From contig JALOOX010000002.1 of assembly GCA_025454175.1 (NCBI GenBank), positions 116,564 through 153,484 of the forward strand: a DNA stretch of 36,921 nt. The letters are read 5' to 3'. Each line of letters opens with the position of its first letter. Positions within the stretch are counted from its first letter, which is position 1. The position numbers and the translations under genes are program-made. The stretch is from Syntrophobacteraceae bacterium (lineage in GTDB: Bacteria > Desulfobacterota > Syntrophobacteria > Syntrophobacterales > Syntrophobacteraceae). This document shows positions 24,894 through 33,594 of the stretch, piece after piece. Under the pieces are notes generated by a model. That model had not been told where the DNA came from and did not search any database. It saw only the letters and a list, made by a program, of their open reading frames with translations.

Positions 24894-25976
24894 TCAGACC
24901 TCGGTGAAATCCTGAGGGGCTTCGGTCAGGTACGGCTTGAACTTCTCCTTGTCCACGCATTTCATGTAGGCCTCGTCGGGACTGATCTGTCCGGCATGGA
25001 GCCTGACGGCGATGCCGTCGTCCAGGGTCTGCATGCCGTACTTCTTTCCTGTCTGCATGGCCGAGGGGATCTGGTGTGTCTTGGCTTCCCGGATCATGGC
25101 GCGAACGGCGTGGGTGGCAATCAGGATCTCCTGAATGGCGCAGCGCCCCTTGATGTCCACACGCTTGAACAACGCCTGGGACACGACGGCGCGGAGTCCG
25201 TCGGCAAGGGTCGAGCGGATCTGGGGCTGCTCGCCCGTCGGGAAGACTTCGATGACACGGTCGACGGTCTTGGCCGCGCTGGTGGTGTGCAGGGTCGAGA
25301 AGACCAGGTGTCCCGTGGCGGCGGCTTCGATGGCCAGCCGGATGGTTTCGAGGTCGCGCATTTCACCGACCAGGATAATGTCCGGGTCTTCACGAAGGGC
25401 CGCCCTCAGGGCCGATGAAAAGGACTTGGTGTGAGTCCCCACCTCGCGGTGGTTCACCACGCAGTTCTTGCTCGTGTGCACGAATTCGATGGGGTCCTCG
25501 ACGGTGATGATGTGGTCCTTGCGCTTGCGGTTGGCCTCGTCGACGACGGCCGCAAGGGTGGTGGACTTTCCGCTTCCCGTGGGTCCCGTCACCAGCACGA
25601 GGCCTCTCGGAAGCAAGGCCAGCCGACTGATGACCGGAGGAAGCCCCAGCTGCTCGACGGACAGGATCTCGCTCGGGATTTCGCGGAACACGGCTCCGAT
25701 GCCGTTCTTCTGCCTGAAATAGTTGGCCCGGTAGCGGGCCATGCCCGGGATTTCATAGGCGAAGTCGAGATCGCCCGTTTCTTCGAACACCTTGATCTTG
25801 TCTTCCGGAGTGATCTCGTAGAGCATGGTTCTCAGTTCGTCATCATCCAGGACCTTGTATTTGACCCGCTCCAGGTCACCCCGGACCCGCAGTACCGGCT
25901 GCTGCCCCGAAACCAGGTGAAGGTCCGAAGCCTTTTGTTCGTTCACCAGTTTGAAGAATGCATCAATTCTGGCCAT
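24894..25976 (-). CDS. pilT: Twitching motility ATPase PilT
   Basis: Retraction motor of type IV pili. It has 360 residues, normal for PilT. The N-terminus has the ASDLHLVSGQQPVLRVRG segment (PAS-like domain), followed by GPTGSGKSTT (Walker A), VEDPIEFVH (Asp box), ILVGEMRDLETIRLA (Walker B), TGHLVFSTLHT (His box) and the PilT-specific AVRAMIREAKTHQIPS (AIRNLIRE motif). AAGGAGG before the ATG at 25976 fixes the start. No pilin or assembly genes are nearby, so this retraction pair is separate from the main pil cluster. Confidence 0.94.
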   Translation of the reverse strand: MARIDAFFKLVNEQKASDLHLVSGQQPVLRVRGDLERVKYKVLDDDELRTMLYEITPEDKIKVFEETGDLDFAYEIPGMARYRANYFRQKNGIGAVFREIPSEILSVEQLGLPPVISRLALLPRGLVLVTGPTGSGKSTTLAAVVDEANRKRKDHIITVEDPIEFVHTSKNCVVNHREVGTHTKSFSSALRAALREDPDIILVGEMRDLETIRLAIEAAATGHLVFSTLHTTSAAKTVDRVIEVFPTGEQPQIRSTLADGLRAVVSQALFKRVDIKGRCAIQEILIATHAVRAMIREAKTHQIPSAMQTGKKYGMQTLDDGIAVRLHAGQISPDEAYMKCVDKEKFKPYLTEAPQDFTEV

Positions 25977-26011
25977 GACACCTCCTTGGCATGAGTTTCC
26001 CGCCGGGAATA

Positions 26012-26143
26012 AGAGACTATCTCAAGACTCCGCTCCGTCGTCACCCCGGCGAAAGCAGGGGGCCAGGGCTTTGAAAAACACTGGATAGCGGCTTTCGCCG
26101 GAATGACGGTGCCTGGCGATTGGGCTATTTAGAGATAGTTTCT
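26012..26143. repeat. REP/MITE-like nested palindrome
   Basis: The inner part (26039-26108) begins CGTCACCCCGGCGAAAGC and ends GCTTTCGCCGGAATGACG, an 18-base near-perfect inverted repeat. Outside it AGAGACTATCTC (26012-26023) and GAGATAGTTTCT (26132-26143) form a second inverted pair with one mismatch. The element fills most of the 280-base gap between pilT and the radical SAM gene, and is related to the copy at 16675-16749. Confidence 0.65.
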
Positions 26144-26256
26144 AGCAATCCCCGCGCCGACCTCAGTGGGATTCGGCAATCTTGCTGCGCAATGTGAAAG
26201 AAAAAAGGGATTACGGGAGGTGTGAGCTGTGACCGGGTGGAGAGGGCGGATAGGAC

Positions 26257-27189
26257 CTAGGGCTCCAGCGTGATCCAATGGCGGTGCCGCTCATCCAGGC
26301 GATGCAGGCCTTCGCGTCTGGCCATCTCGAGAGCCTCCTCGAACTCGGCGGCAGTGATCCTCCGCCCCAGGTCGCGCTGCCCCATGGCGCCCCCGCAGGG
26401 ATGGTACTGGCTCATGACATTGACGTAGGTGTTTCGGGAAATCTCCGTCGCCAGAAAATGCATGACGGATGATGTGCCCGCCAGGCCCTCGGGCATGACC
26501 AGGTGACGGACGAGCAGTCCTCGTTGAGCCACACCGCCTGCGTCCAATACCAGGTCTCCCACCTGCCTGTGCATCTCCTTGAGAGCATTTCTTGCCCGCT
26601 CCGGGTAGTCGGATGCATCGCTCAGCCTCTTCGAAACCTCGGAATCCCAGAACTTGAAATCCGGCATGTAAATATCGATGATGCCGTCCAGGAGCTTGAG
26701 GGCTGAAGTCCGGTCGTAACCACCGGTGTTGTAGACCAGCGGAACGGTGAGACCCTTTTCGATGGCCAGGGGGAGCGCTTCGAGAATGGGGGCGATGACG
26801 TGGCTGGGGGTGACGAAGTTGATGTTGTGGCATCCCTGTTCCTGGAGGAGGACCATGATGTCGGCCAGGGTTTCCGCGCTGACGGGGCGCCCCTCTCCGC
26901 CGTGACTGATGTCATAGTTTTGACAAAAAATGCAGTAAAGATTGCAGTGGGAGAAGAAGATCGTTCCGGAGCCTCTCCTCCCGACCAGGGGACGCTCCTC
27001 GCCGAAGTGAGGCCCATGGCTGGCCACCACCGCCCGGCTTCCCGTGCGGCAGAAGCCCGTTTCGCCCTCGAGCCGGTTCACGGTGCAGAGACGCGGGCAG
27101 AGGGTGCATTTCTTCATCCATTCCCTGCTCTTCCGGACGTTCTCGGCGAGGCGTCCGGAACGGTGAGCTTCAAGGTAAGCAGCCGGCAT
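26257..27189 (-). CDS. Radical SAM protein, pyruvate formate-lyase-activase-like (PflX/COG1313)
   Basis: Radical SAM enzyme of 310 residues. The [4Fe-4S] motif is CNLYCIFCQNYDIS (C-x3-C-x2-C). An N-terminal cysteine cluster precedes it (CTLCPRLCTVNR, then ETGFCRTG), as in the COG1313 group, plus YNTGGYDR, IYMPDFKFWD and VMSQYHPCGGA further on. These proteins resemble glycyl-radical-enzyme activases, but no glycyl radical enzyme lies in the window, so the target is unknown. The ATG at 27189 begins three bases after the stop of the metallo-beta-lactamase-fold gene, so the two are surely co-transcribed. The preceding bases AAAGAG serve as a weak ribosome site. Confidence 0.85.
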   Translation of the reverse strand: MPAAYLEAHRSGRLAENVRKSREWMKKCTLCPRLCTVNRLEGETGFCRTGSRAVVASHGPHFGEERPLVGRRGSGTIFFSHCNLYCIFCQNYDISHGGEGRPVSAETLADIMVLLQEQGCHNINFVTPSHVIAPILEALPLAIEKGLTVPLVYNTGGYDRTSALKLLDGIIDIYMPDFKFWDSEVSKRLSDASDYPERARNALKEMHRQVGDLVLDAGGVAQRGLLVRHLVMPEGLAGTSSVMHFLATEISRNTYVNVMSQYHPCGGAMGQRDLGRRITAAEFEEALEMARREGLHRLDERHRHWITLEP

Positions 27190-27192
27190 GAT

Positions 27193-27819
27193 TCACTCTT
27201 TGCTCAGGATGACCACGTCGATCTCGCCCTCCAGGGCTTTCTTGAACCGCTGAGCATCGTCGTCGCTCCCCACGATGGCCCCGTAATGCATGGGAATCGC
27301 GACCTTCGGGCGAATGGTCCGGGCCGCCTCGACGGCTTCTTCCGCCGTCATGACATAGGTGCCGGAGACGGCCAGGAAGGCGACATCCACCTTCAGGTCC
27401 TTCATCTCGGGAATGACGTCCGTATCTCCGCAGTGATAGTACCTCACGCCGTCCAGGGTCACGATGAAGGACAGCATCCCCGCTTTCTTGGGATGGAAAT
27501 CCTTGTTGGTGTTGTAGGCCGGGAAGACCTCGATGTCGACGCCTTTCACGTTGAGCCTGTCCCCGGGCGCCACCACGCGGACGTCTCCTTTGAGATTCCG
27601 GGCCGATGCCGCGTCCGTCACGATGACTGTATCCTCCTTGACCACCTTCGCCACGTCTTCGGGCGAGCAGTGGTCGAAATGCTCGTGGGTGATCAGGATG
27701 AGGTCCGCGGGACGGGTGGCGGTGATCTGGTAAGGGTCGATGCAGACGACGACACTGCCGTCCAGCCGAATGCAGTCGTGTCCGAGCCAGTGGATACGTT
27801 GAACAGCTTCCTGGATCAT
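27193..27819 (-). CDS. Metallo-beta-lactamase-fold hydrolase (COG2220/UlaG-like)
   Basis: 208-residue metal-dependent hydrolase of the COG2220 group (UPF0173/UlaG relatives). Metal ligands are in THEHFDHCS, HCGDTDVIPE and IPMHYGAIVG. The fold lacks the N-terminal extension of larger members. AAGGAGG five bases before the ATG at 27819 fixes the start. It is the first gene of a pair with the radical SAM protein and is divergent from the helicase-exonuclease gene. Substrate unknown; the family includes lactonases and phosphodiesterase-like proteins. Confidence 0.84.
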   Translation of the reverse strand: MIQEAVQRIHWLGHDCIRLDGSVVVCIDPYQITATRPADLILITHEHFDHCSPEDVAKVVKEDTVIVTDAASARNLKGDVRVVAPGDRLNVKGVDIEVFPAYNTNKDFHPKKAGMLSFIVTLDGVRYYHCGDTDVIPEMKDLKVDVAFLAVSGTYVMTAEEAVEAARTIRPKVAIPMHYGAIVGSDDDAQRFKKALEGEIDVVILSKE

Positions 27820-27890
27820 GGAGCCCTCCTTGGTCCGGCAACCATGGGGCGGCACGGAATGATGATGCTCCCCGATCCGTCCGATGGTTT

Positions 27891-27919
27891 TTGCCTAAGC
27901 AAATGTAGTCTGATATTCT
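27891..27919 (+). promoter_or_regulatory. Candidate promoter of the helicase-exonuclease gene
   Basis: TTGCCT (27891-27896), 17-base spacer, TATTCT (27914-27919), in the AT-richest part of the divergent gap. It would leave a leader of about 110 bases before GTG 28039. Confidence 0.35.
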
Positions 27920-28038
27920 GTAAAGACGAAAAAACGATCAAGATGCCGGCTTGATTCTGGCGCCCCTGAGCATCCAAACCCCCTTCGGGGCTGGCCCGCC
28001 ATCACTTCCGGCCTCACCAGGAATGAGGACGACACTTC

Positions 28039-30987
28039 GTGATTCAACGTTTCCTTTATGCACTGCTCCAAAACAAATGGCAAGACTTCAGAGTGATCCA
28101 CCACGCCGAGCTCGAGTCCCGGCACCCCACCGCCGGCCGGCTGTCCAGGCCGTTTCCGACGGTGCTGCGGGAGGCTCTGCTGAGCATGGGCATTCGGAGT
28201 CTCTATTCCCATCAGGCCGAGGCCATCGAGCACATCCGTTCGGGCGAGACCGTCGTGGTCGCGACACCGACCTCGAGCGGCAAATCCCTCATTTACAATA
28301 CGACGGTGGTGGAGGCCCTGTTGACGTCTCCCCAGATCCACGCCCTTTATCTTTTCCCCATCAAGGCGCTGACCCGGGACCAGCTCGACACCCTTCGCCA
28401 CTTTCTGGGGGTGGTGGGCGGGGAGTCGCCCTTTCGGGCGGAGGTTTACGATGGGGATACCACTCCCCACTTCAGAAACAAGATTCGGCAGGATCCTCCG
28501 CAGATCCTCCTCTCGAACCCCGACATGCTCCATTACGCCCTCCTCCCCTTTCACACCAAATGGGAGGGGTTCTGGAAGAGCCTTCGGTTCGTGGTCATCG
28601 ACGAGATGCATGTTTATCGGGGAATCTTCGGGAGCCATGTCTCGCAGGTGCTCCGGCGCCTCCTGAGGGTATGCCGCTTCTACGGCAGCAGCCCCCAGTT
28701 TATCTTTCTTTCGGCGACCATTGCCAACCCCCGGGACCTGGCGGCTCAGCTGATTGGTGTCTCCCGCGACGGCATTCAGGTCGTGGACCGGAGCGGGGCT
28801 CCCCAGGCCAAGAGGCATTTCATCTTCCTGGATTCGGAGCAGGGACAGGCGGGACCTGCCTCGGGGCTTGCCGCCCGGCTCATTGTGCGCGCGGCGAAGG
28901 CGGGTCTCAAGACCATTGCCTTCACCCAGTCGCGCAAGTTGACGGAGCTGGTTCACATGAGCGTCCTGCGCATGGCTCCCGAACTGGGCTCCAGGGTGAG
29001 CTCCTACCGCGCGGGATATCTTCCCGAGGAGCGGCGGGGTATCGAGCAGCGGCTGGCCAGTGGGTCCCTGGCCGCCGTCATTTCCACCAGTGCCCTGGAG
29101 ATGGGGATTGATATCGGCGGGCTGGATCTTTGTGTGCTGGTCGGCTATCCGGGAACCGTCATGACGACCTGGCAGCGCGGGGGGCGCGTGGGACGGAGCG
29201 GCCGGGAGTCGGCCATCATTCTCATTCCCCAGCCCGATGCCCTGGATCAGTATATCGTGCGGCATCCTGAGCAGTTCCTGAGCAGCCGCTATGAGCTTGC
29301 CGTCACGAACCCCCTGAACCCTGAGATTTTGCGGGCGCACCTGCCCTGCGCCGCCGCCGAGCTCCCCATCGATCGGTGCGAGGTCGAAGGGAGTGGCGCG
29401 GAAGTGATGGATATGGTGCGCCGATTGACGGACGACGGGCAACTCCTTCAGACCGCGGATGGCCGGGCGTGGGTCGCATCGAGCCAGCATCCGCAGCGTT
29501 CCGTGGATATCCGGTCGGTGGGGGCTTCTTACACGATCTTTCGGGCTGCCGCCGGTTCCGAATCGAGGGTCCCCCTGGGGCGCAACGATGGCCTGCGGGC
29601 CCTCAAGGAATGCCATCCCGGTGCTGTGTACCTTCACCGGGGGGAGTCCTTCCATGTCGACCGGCTGGACCTCGAGAAGCGCATCATCGAGGTGACTCCG
29701 AGTCATGCCCGGTATTTCACGCGGGTGAAGAGCGAGAAGGACACGGAAATCCTCGAGGTCCTGGCCTCAAAGCCCGTGGAGAACTTCATAGCCAGGCTCG
29801 GGCGTCTCCGCGTGACGGAGCACATCATGGCCTACGAGCAGCGGCGCCTGTTCTCCCAGGAGCTCCTCGCGACCAACCCTCTGACTCTGCCCCCCCAGAC
29901 TTTTGAAACGGTGGGGTTCTGGATGGAGCTCGAGCCTGTCGTGACCCGGCATGTTCAGGCGGCCGGGCTGCATTACATGGGGGGAATTCATGCCGTGGAG
30001 CATGCCGCCATCAGCATGTTCCCCCTTTTTGCCCTCTGCGACAGGAACGACATAGGCGGTATCTCCTGTCCGCAACATCCCCAGGTGGGAAAGGGAGCCA
30101 TCTTCATCTATGACGGCTACCCCGGCGGCATCGGCCTGGCTGAGAAGGGATTTGAGCTCATTCTGGAGATTCTCGGGCGGACCCGGGACCTTGTCGCCGC
30201 CTGCTCGTGCGAGGAGGGATGCCCCGCCTGCATTCACTCTCCCAAATGCGGCTCGGGGAACAAGCCCCTGGACAAGCAGGCGGCCCTCGCCGTTCTGGAA
30301 TACCTTCTCGGAGACCGTCCCTTGAATGAAGGTCTGGACGGAAAGGTGAGTCAGCCCGAGCCGGAGCCCGTGAAGGTGCATCGATCCCCGCCCGAAAGAC
30401 CTGCCGAGACCGTCCCTCGCATGGGCTTTTTCGACCTTGAAACGCAGCGGCTGGCCGAAGAGGTCGGAGGATGGGGGAACAAGCATCTCATGCGAATGTC
30501 CGTGGCCGTCCTGTTCGACGACGGTGATGAGCGGTTTCACGTCTATCGCGAGGAGGAAGTGGCTGACCTCATCGAGCACCTTCAGCGGGTGGACCTGGTC
30601 GTGGGCTTCAACATCGTGTCATTCGATTACGAGGTGCTCAGGGCCTACAGCCCCTTCAACTTTTCGGGTCTGCCCACGCTGGACATTCTGAAGGAAATCC
30701 ATGGGCGGCTGGGATTTCGCCTGAGCCTGGATCATCTGGCGGAGAAAACTCTGGGCAGGCGGAAGGAAAGCGACGGGGTGCAGGCCGTCAAATGGTTCAG
30801 GGAGGGGCAGTGGGAGCCGCTCATTGACTACTGTAAGAAAGATGTTATTTTAACGAAAGATCTTTTCAACCATGCCATGGAAAAAGGGTTTCTCATGTAT
30901 GGAGACCGACAGGGCAGGTTGCTGAGAGTTCCCACGGCCTGGGATTTGAAAAAATATCTTCGCAACAACAAGACCATGAACCTGTAA
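28039..30987 (+). CDS. mrfAB-like: MrfA-like DEAD/DEAH helicase fused to a DEDD 3'-5' exonuclease domain (MrfA-MrfB fusion)
   Basis: 982-residue protein in two parts. Residues 1 to about 765 are a superfamily 2 helicase of the MrfA/YprA (Hrq1-related, DUF1998) type: SHQAEAIEHI (Q-like region), ATPTSSGKS (Walker A, 75-83), DEMH box (188-191), LSATIANPRDLA, GYLPEERRGIEQ, STSALEMGIDIG, QRGGRVGRSG (motif VI). IRHPEQFL is also shared with MrfA. A cysteine cluster follows near 720-738 (CSCEEGCPACIHSPKCG), and YDGYPGGIGLAEKGFE precedes it. After a Pro/Glu-rich linker, residues about 795-950 are a ribonuclease H-like exonuclease: FFDLET (DxE), VGFNIVSFDYEVL (Exo II) and YCKKDV (Exo III Tyr-x3-Asp). 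In Bacillus subtilis MrfA and MrfB are separate proteins in mitomycin C repair. The GTG at 28039 has TGAGGA upstream and agrees with the family N-terminus. Confidence 0.88.
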   Translation: MIQRFLYALLQNKWQDFRVIHHAELESRHPTAGRLSRPFPTVLREALLSMGIRSLYSHQAEAIEHIRSGETVVVATPTSSGKSLIYNTTVVEALLTSPQIHALYLFPIKALTRDQLDTLRHFLGVVGGESPFRAEVYDGDTTPHFRNKIRQDPPQILLSNPDMLHYALLPFHTKWEGFWKSLRFVVIDEMHVYRGIFGSHVSQVLRRLLRVCRFYGSSPQFIFLSATIANPRDLAAQLIGVSRDGIQVVDRSGAPQAKRHFIFLDSEQGQAGPASGLAARLIVRAAKAGLKTIAFTQSRKLTELVHMSVLRMAPELGSRVSSYRAGYLPEERRGIEQRLASGSLAAVISTSALEMGIDIGGLDLCVLVGYPGTVMTTWQRGGRVGRSGRESAIILIPQPDALDQYIVRHPEQFLSSRYELAVTNPLNPEILRAHLPCAAAELPIDRCEVEGSGAEVMDMVRRLTDDGQLLQTADGRAWVASSQHPQRSVDIRSVGASYTIFRAAAGSESRVPLGRNDGLRALKECHPGAVYLHRGESFHVDRLDLEKRIIEVTPSHARYFTRVKSEKDTEILEVLASKPVENFIARLGRLRVTEHIMAYEQRRLFSQELLATNPLTLPPQTFETVGFWMELEPVVTRHVQAAGLHYMGGIHAVEHAAISMFPLFALCDRNDIGGISCPQHPQVGKGAIFIYDGYPGGIGLAEKGFELILEILGRTRDLVAACSCEEGCPACIHSPKCGSGNKPLDKQAALAVLEYLLGDRPLNEGLDGKVSQPEPEPVKVHRSPPERPAETVPRMGFFDLETQRLAEEVGGWGNKHLMRMSVAVLFDDGDERFHVYREEEVADLIEHLQRVDLVVGFNIVSFDYEVLRAYSPFNFSGLPTLDILKEIHGRLGFRLSLDHLAEKTLGRRKESDGVQAVKWFREGQWEPLIDYCKKDVILTKDLFNHAMEKGFLMYGDRQGRLLRVPTAWDLKKYLRNNKTMNL

Positions 30988-31165
30988 CATTAAGGTGTCA
31001 AAGTACGATCTGGAAATCCGCCAAGATTCTCGATGGGTTTTCGTGATATTTGATTTGCCGCGTTTCTCGCCATCCATGGCATTAAAATTGCCTATTCATG
31101 AGGAATCTGCAGACGCAGGGATCAAACAGAAACGCTGGAATAACAAACACCCAGAAAGAAGCGCC

Positions 31166-31768
31166 ATGGAGCACAGCTACCGCAGTCCGATATCGGATCA
31201 TGGCCCCTGTCGGATACCGGGCCGAGGTCCCATCTTTTATCCCAAGCTCACCGGAGCAGAGCTATCATGGTTTGCTCTCTACGTGCAGGTGAACCATGAG
31301 AAGGAAGTCCTGAAGCGTCTCCAGCAGAAGTCCTTCGACTGCTATCTCCCCTTGATGGAGTGCTGGAGCAGAAGGCAGGATCGACGCAAAAAAGTGCAGC
31401 TTCCTCTCTTCCCCGGTTATATTTTCGTGCACACCGTCCTCGACAACTACACCAATGTCAATATTTTGAAAACACCCGGCTCCGTCTGTGTCCTCAGGAG
31501 CTCGGAGGGACCGCTCCCCATCCCGGATTTCCAGATCGAAAACCTGAAGACCATGCTCGACTCAACGGTTTCGCTGACGCCCCATTCCTATCTGAAGGAG
31601 GGTGACTGGGTCCGCGTGGTTCGGGGCTCCCTCGAGGGCTGCATGGGAATACTCCTTCGCCAGAATCCCAGGAGGGGGAGACTGGTGGTCAGCATAGACA
31701 TCATTCAGAGGTCGGTGAGTGTGGAGCTCAACGTGGAAGATGTCGAGCCCGTCAGGAATCCTGGGTGA
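31166..31768 (+). CDS. NusG-family transcription elongation factor paralog (RfaH/UpxY/LoaP-like)
   Basis: 200 residues. The NGN domain (about 33-135) has WFALYVQVNHEKEVLKRL, FDCYLPLMECWSRR and LFPGYIFVHT, all typical of NusG. The C-terminal KOW domain (about 147-195) has LKEGDWVRVVRGSLEGCMGIL. The basic RRQDRRKK segment and the LRSSEGPLPIPDFQIENLK part are like specialised NusG paralogs that act on long operons rather than like housekeeping NusG. The ATG at 31166 is chosen by an AAAGAAG site; the frame is open to a GTG at 30995, right after the helicase-exonuclease stop. No secE or ribosomal protein genes are near, which argues against housekeeping NusG, and no polysaccharide operon follows. 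The next gene is convergent. Confidence 0.85.
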   Translation: MEHSYRSPISDHGPCRIPGRGPIFYPKLTGAELSWFALYVQVNHEKEVLKRLQQKSFDCYLPLMECWSRRQDRRKKVQLPLFPGYIFVHTVLDNYTNVNILKTPGSVCVLRSSEGPLPIPDFQIENLKTMLDSTVSLTPHSYLKEGDWVRVVRGSLEGCMGILLRQNPRRGRLVVSIDIIQRSVSVELNVEDVEPVRNPG

Positions 31769-31933
31769 TTCCCCCGCCCGAAGCCTTTACCCCCCGCGCT
31801 GCATATTCCTCATATACCCTCGGCCCATGGCCTGATGACGGGAGGGCGTCAGCCCGAGTGGAACGGCGGAGCGCTCTTCCTGGTCCGTCCCACCGCCTTT
31901 GACGCCAGGTCATCCCTCGCCCGTATCAGGCTT

Positions 31934-33184
31934 TCAATGGCCCGCAAAAAGATGGACTTCCACTCCCACCCCGGCATCGAGGCCTTCGACGTGCTCGGGG
32001 ATGATCACATAGCCATCTGCCCTGGACAGGGTGCTGATCATGGCGGATTTGCCGAAAAGGGGGGTGGCCAGGGAAGAGTTTTCATGGCTGGAGAGGACCA
32101 CCGGGAACAGGTCGGTTCGACCCTGCACTGACGGCAGGGGACGGCTGAGAACCGCCAAGGCCACCGCCCGCTTCGGTTGCCATGTGGACGACATTCCGAC
32201 GCCCTCGAGGTTCTCGAGGGAGGGCATGACGAACGTGTGGCAGATCATCAGGGCGGACATGGGCTGTCCAGGCAGCCCCCAGAAGAGCTTCTCTCCAATT
32301 CGGCCGAGAATGGCGGGCTTACCCGGACGGACGGCTATGCCGTGGACGAGAAGCTCCGCATCGGGGAACGAGCTCAGGATCCTCAGGGTATAGTCCCGCG
32401 CGCCCACCGAGCTTCCCCCCGACAGGATGACGACATCATGCCCTTCCAGGGAGTCGCGGCTCGCAGCCACCAGGGCATCAAGGCGATCGGGAACGACCGG
32501 GAATGAGCTCACCTTGAATCCGTTCTGCTTCAGGTGGCTCGACAGAGTATATGAGTTGATGTCGCGGACTTTTCCCGGGGGAAGGGGTTGAGCCTCCACG
32601 GGCAGCACTTCGTCTCCGGTGGAGAAGACGGCCACCCGCGGCTTTCGGAATGCCGTCACCTGATTGACTCCCAGGGCCGCCAGGACGCCGATGTCCTGCG
32701 ATCTGAGACGTGAGCCCGCGGTAAACAGGCTCTGCCCTTCTTCGATATCCTCACCCTTTCTCAGAACATGGTCCCCGGGGGCCACGGGACGGGTGACCTC
32801 GATGGTGCGCTCGTCGAGCGACTGGGTGTACTCCACCATCACGACGGCATCAGCCCCCGGAGGAAGCATGCCGCCGGTGGGAATGGCCATGGCCATCCCC
32901 GGTTCCAGGGGCCGGGTCGGAATCTCGCCCATGTGTATCTCGCCTGCCGTTTCCAGCAGCGCGGGCAGCGCTTCCGAGGCCCCGAAGGTATCCCTGGCCC
33001 TGACAGCGTAGCCGTCCATGACGGCTCGATCGAAATGGGGAACGGCTTCGGGCGCATGCAGGGCGGAAGCCAGAACACGCCCGCCGGCCGCATGGAGGGG
33101 AACCGACTCGACGGAAAGCGGGGCAAGTCCGCCGATGATGGTCAGGACTTCCTTCGCCGTTTTCACTTTCAGAAACTGGGACAT
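31934..33184 (-). CDS. moeA: Molybdopterin molybdenumtransferase MoeA
   Basis: Inserts molybdate into adenylylated molybdopterin in the last step of molybdenum (or tungsten) cofactor synthesis. It has 416 residues, full length. Signatures are PHFDRAVMDGYAVRA, IPTGGMLPPGADAVVMVEYT, VFSTGDEVLP, VRDINSYTLSSHL, LSGGSSVGARDYT and GLPGQPMSALM (Gln where E. coli has Asn). Domain IV is present at the C-terminus. The ATG at 33184 has no clear Shine-Dalgarno. No other mo- genes are near. It is divergent from gatB across 410 bases. Confidence 0.95.
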   Translation of the reverse strand: MSQFLKVKTAKEVLTIIGGLAPLSVESVPLHAAGGRVLASALHAPEAVPHFDRAVMDGYAVRARDTFGASEALPALLETAGEIHMGEIPTRPLEPGMAMAIPTGGMLPPGADAVVMVEYTQSLDERTIEVTRPVAPGDHVLRKGEDIEEGQSLFTAGSRLRSQDIGVLAALGVNQVTAFRKPRVAVFSTGDEVLPVEAQPLPPGKVRDINSYTLSSHLKQNGFKVSSFPVVPDRLDALVAASRDSLEGHDVVILSGGSSVGARDYTLRILSSFPDAELLVHGIAVRPGKPAILGRIGEKLFWGLPGQPMSALMICHTFVMPSLENLEGVGMSSTWQPKRAVALAVLSRPLPSVQGRTDLFPVVLSSHENSSLATPLFGKSAMISTLSRADGYVIIPEHVEGLDAGVGVEVHLFAGH

Positions 33185-33594
33185 GTCGATTCAGTCATGC
33201 AGTGGCTCCCTTGAATGTGCTCCTGGCGATTTCCTCGAAATTCCCCCAAAATGCCTGCCACGACGATACCCGCCCGGTGCAGAACCCGGGCTTTCCCGGT
33301 GTCAGAGCTCCCCTACTAGAGGAAAGGCCGAAGGATGTCAAATTCAGAGTACTCGGTCCGAAAGGACAGGACTCCATATGCCGCCAGCGGAACGGTATCC
33401 CCGGGGGTGCGCCTTGCAGCGTCGGGCCGATGGTGCTATAAACCGGCCTGTTGTCGAGTGGCGGCCCCCGACGGCTCTGGGAGGCGAGCCGTTAATCCCT
33501 TGTTCATGAATGCCTTGCCCCTGGAAAGCTTCCTCGAGGATTTTCGTTCCCGCGCCGCGCAACCTGCGTCCAGTCATGGCATGGAGACCCCAGC
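33185..33594. other. Divergent region between moeA and gatB
   Basis: Short open frames here have no ribosome site or family match. The region holds the gatB promoter candidate (33414-33442) and, in the leader that would follow, a perfect 7-base hairpin ACGGCTC-TGGGAGGC-GAGCCGT (33471-33492). No promoter for moeA is obvious. Confidence 0.5.
33414..33442 (+). promoter_or_regulatory. Sigma-70-like promoter of gatB-mtnA
   Basis: TTGCAG (33414-33419), exact 17-base spacer, TATAAA (33437-33442). Leader of about 145 bases with a hairpin at 33471-33492. Confidence 0.52.

Noticed and set aside
27895..29706. 603-codon minus-strand frame opposite the helicase
   Set aside because: Composition is that of an antisense shadow (Gly/His/Pro/Arg-rich, no domains), while the plus strand has every helicase motif.
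31166..31768. Housekeeping nusG
   Set aside because: No secE upstream or rplK downstream, and the NGN-KOW sequence is closer in style to specialised paralogs.
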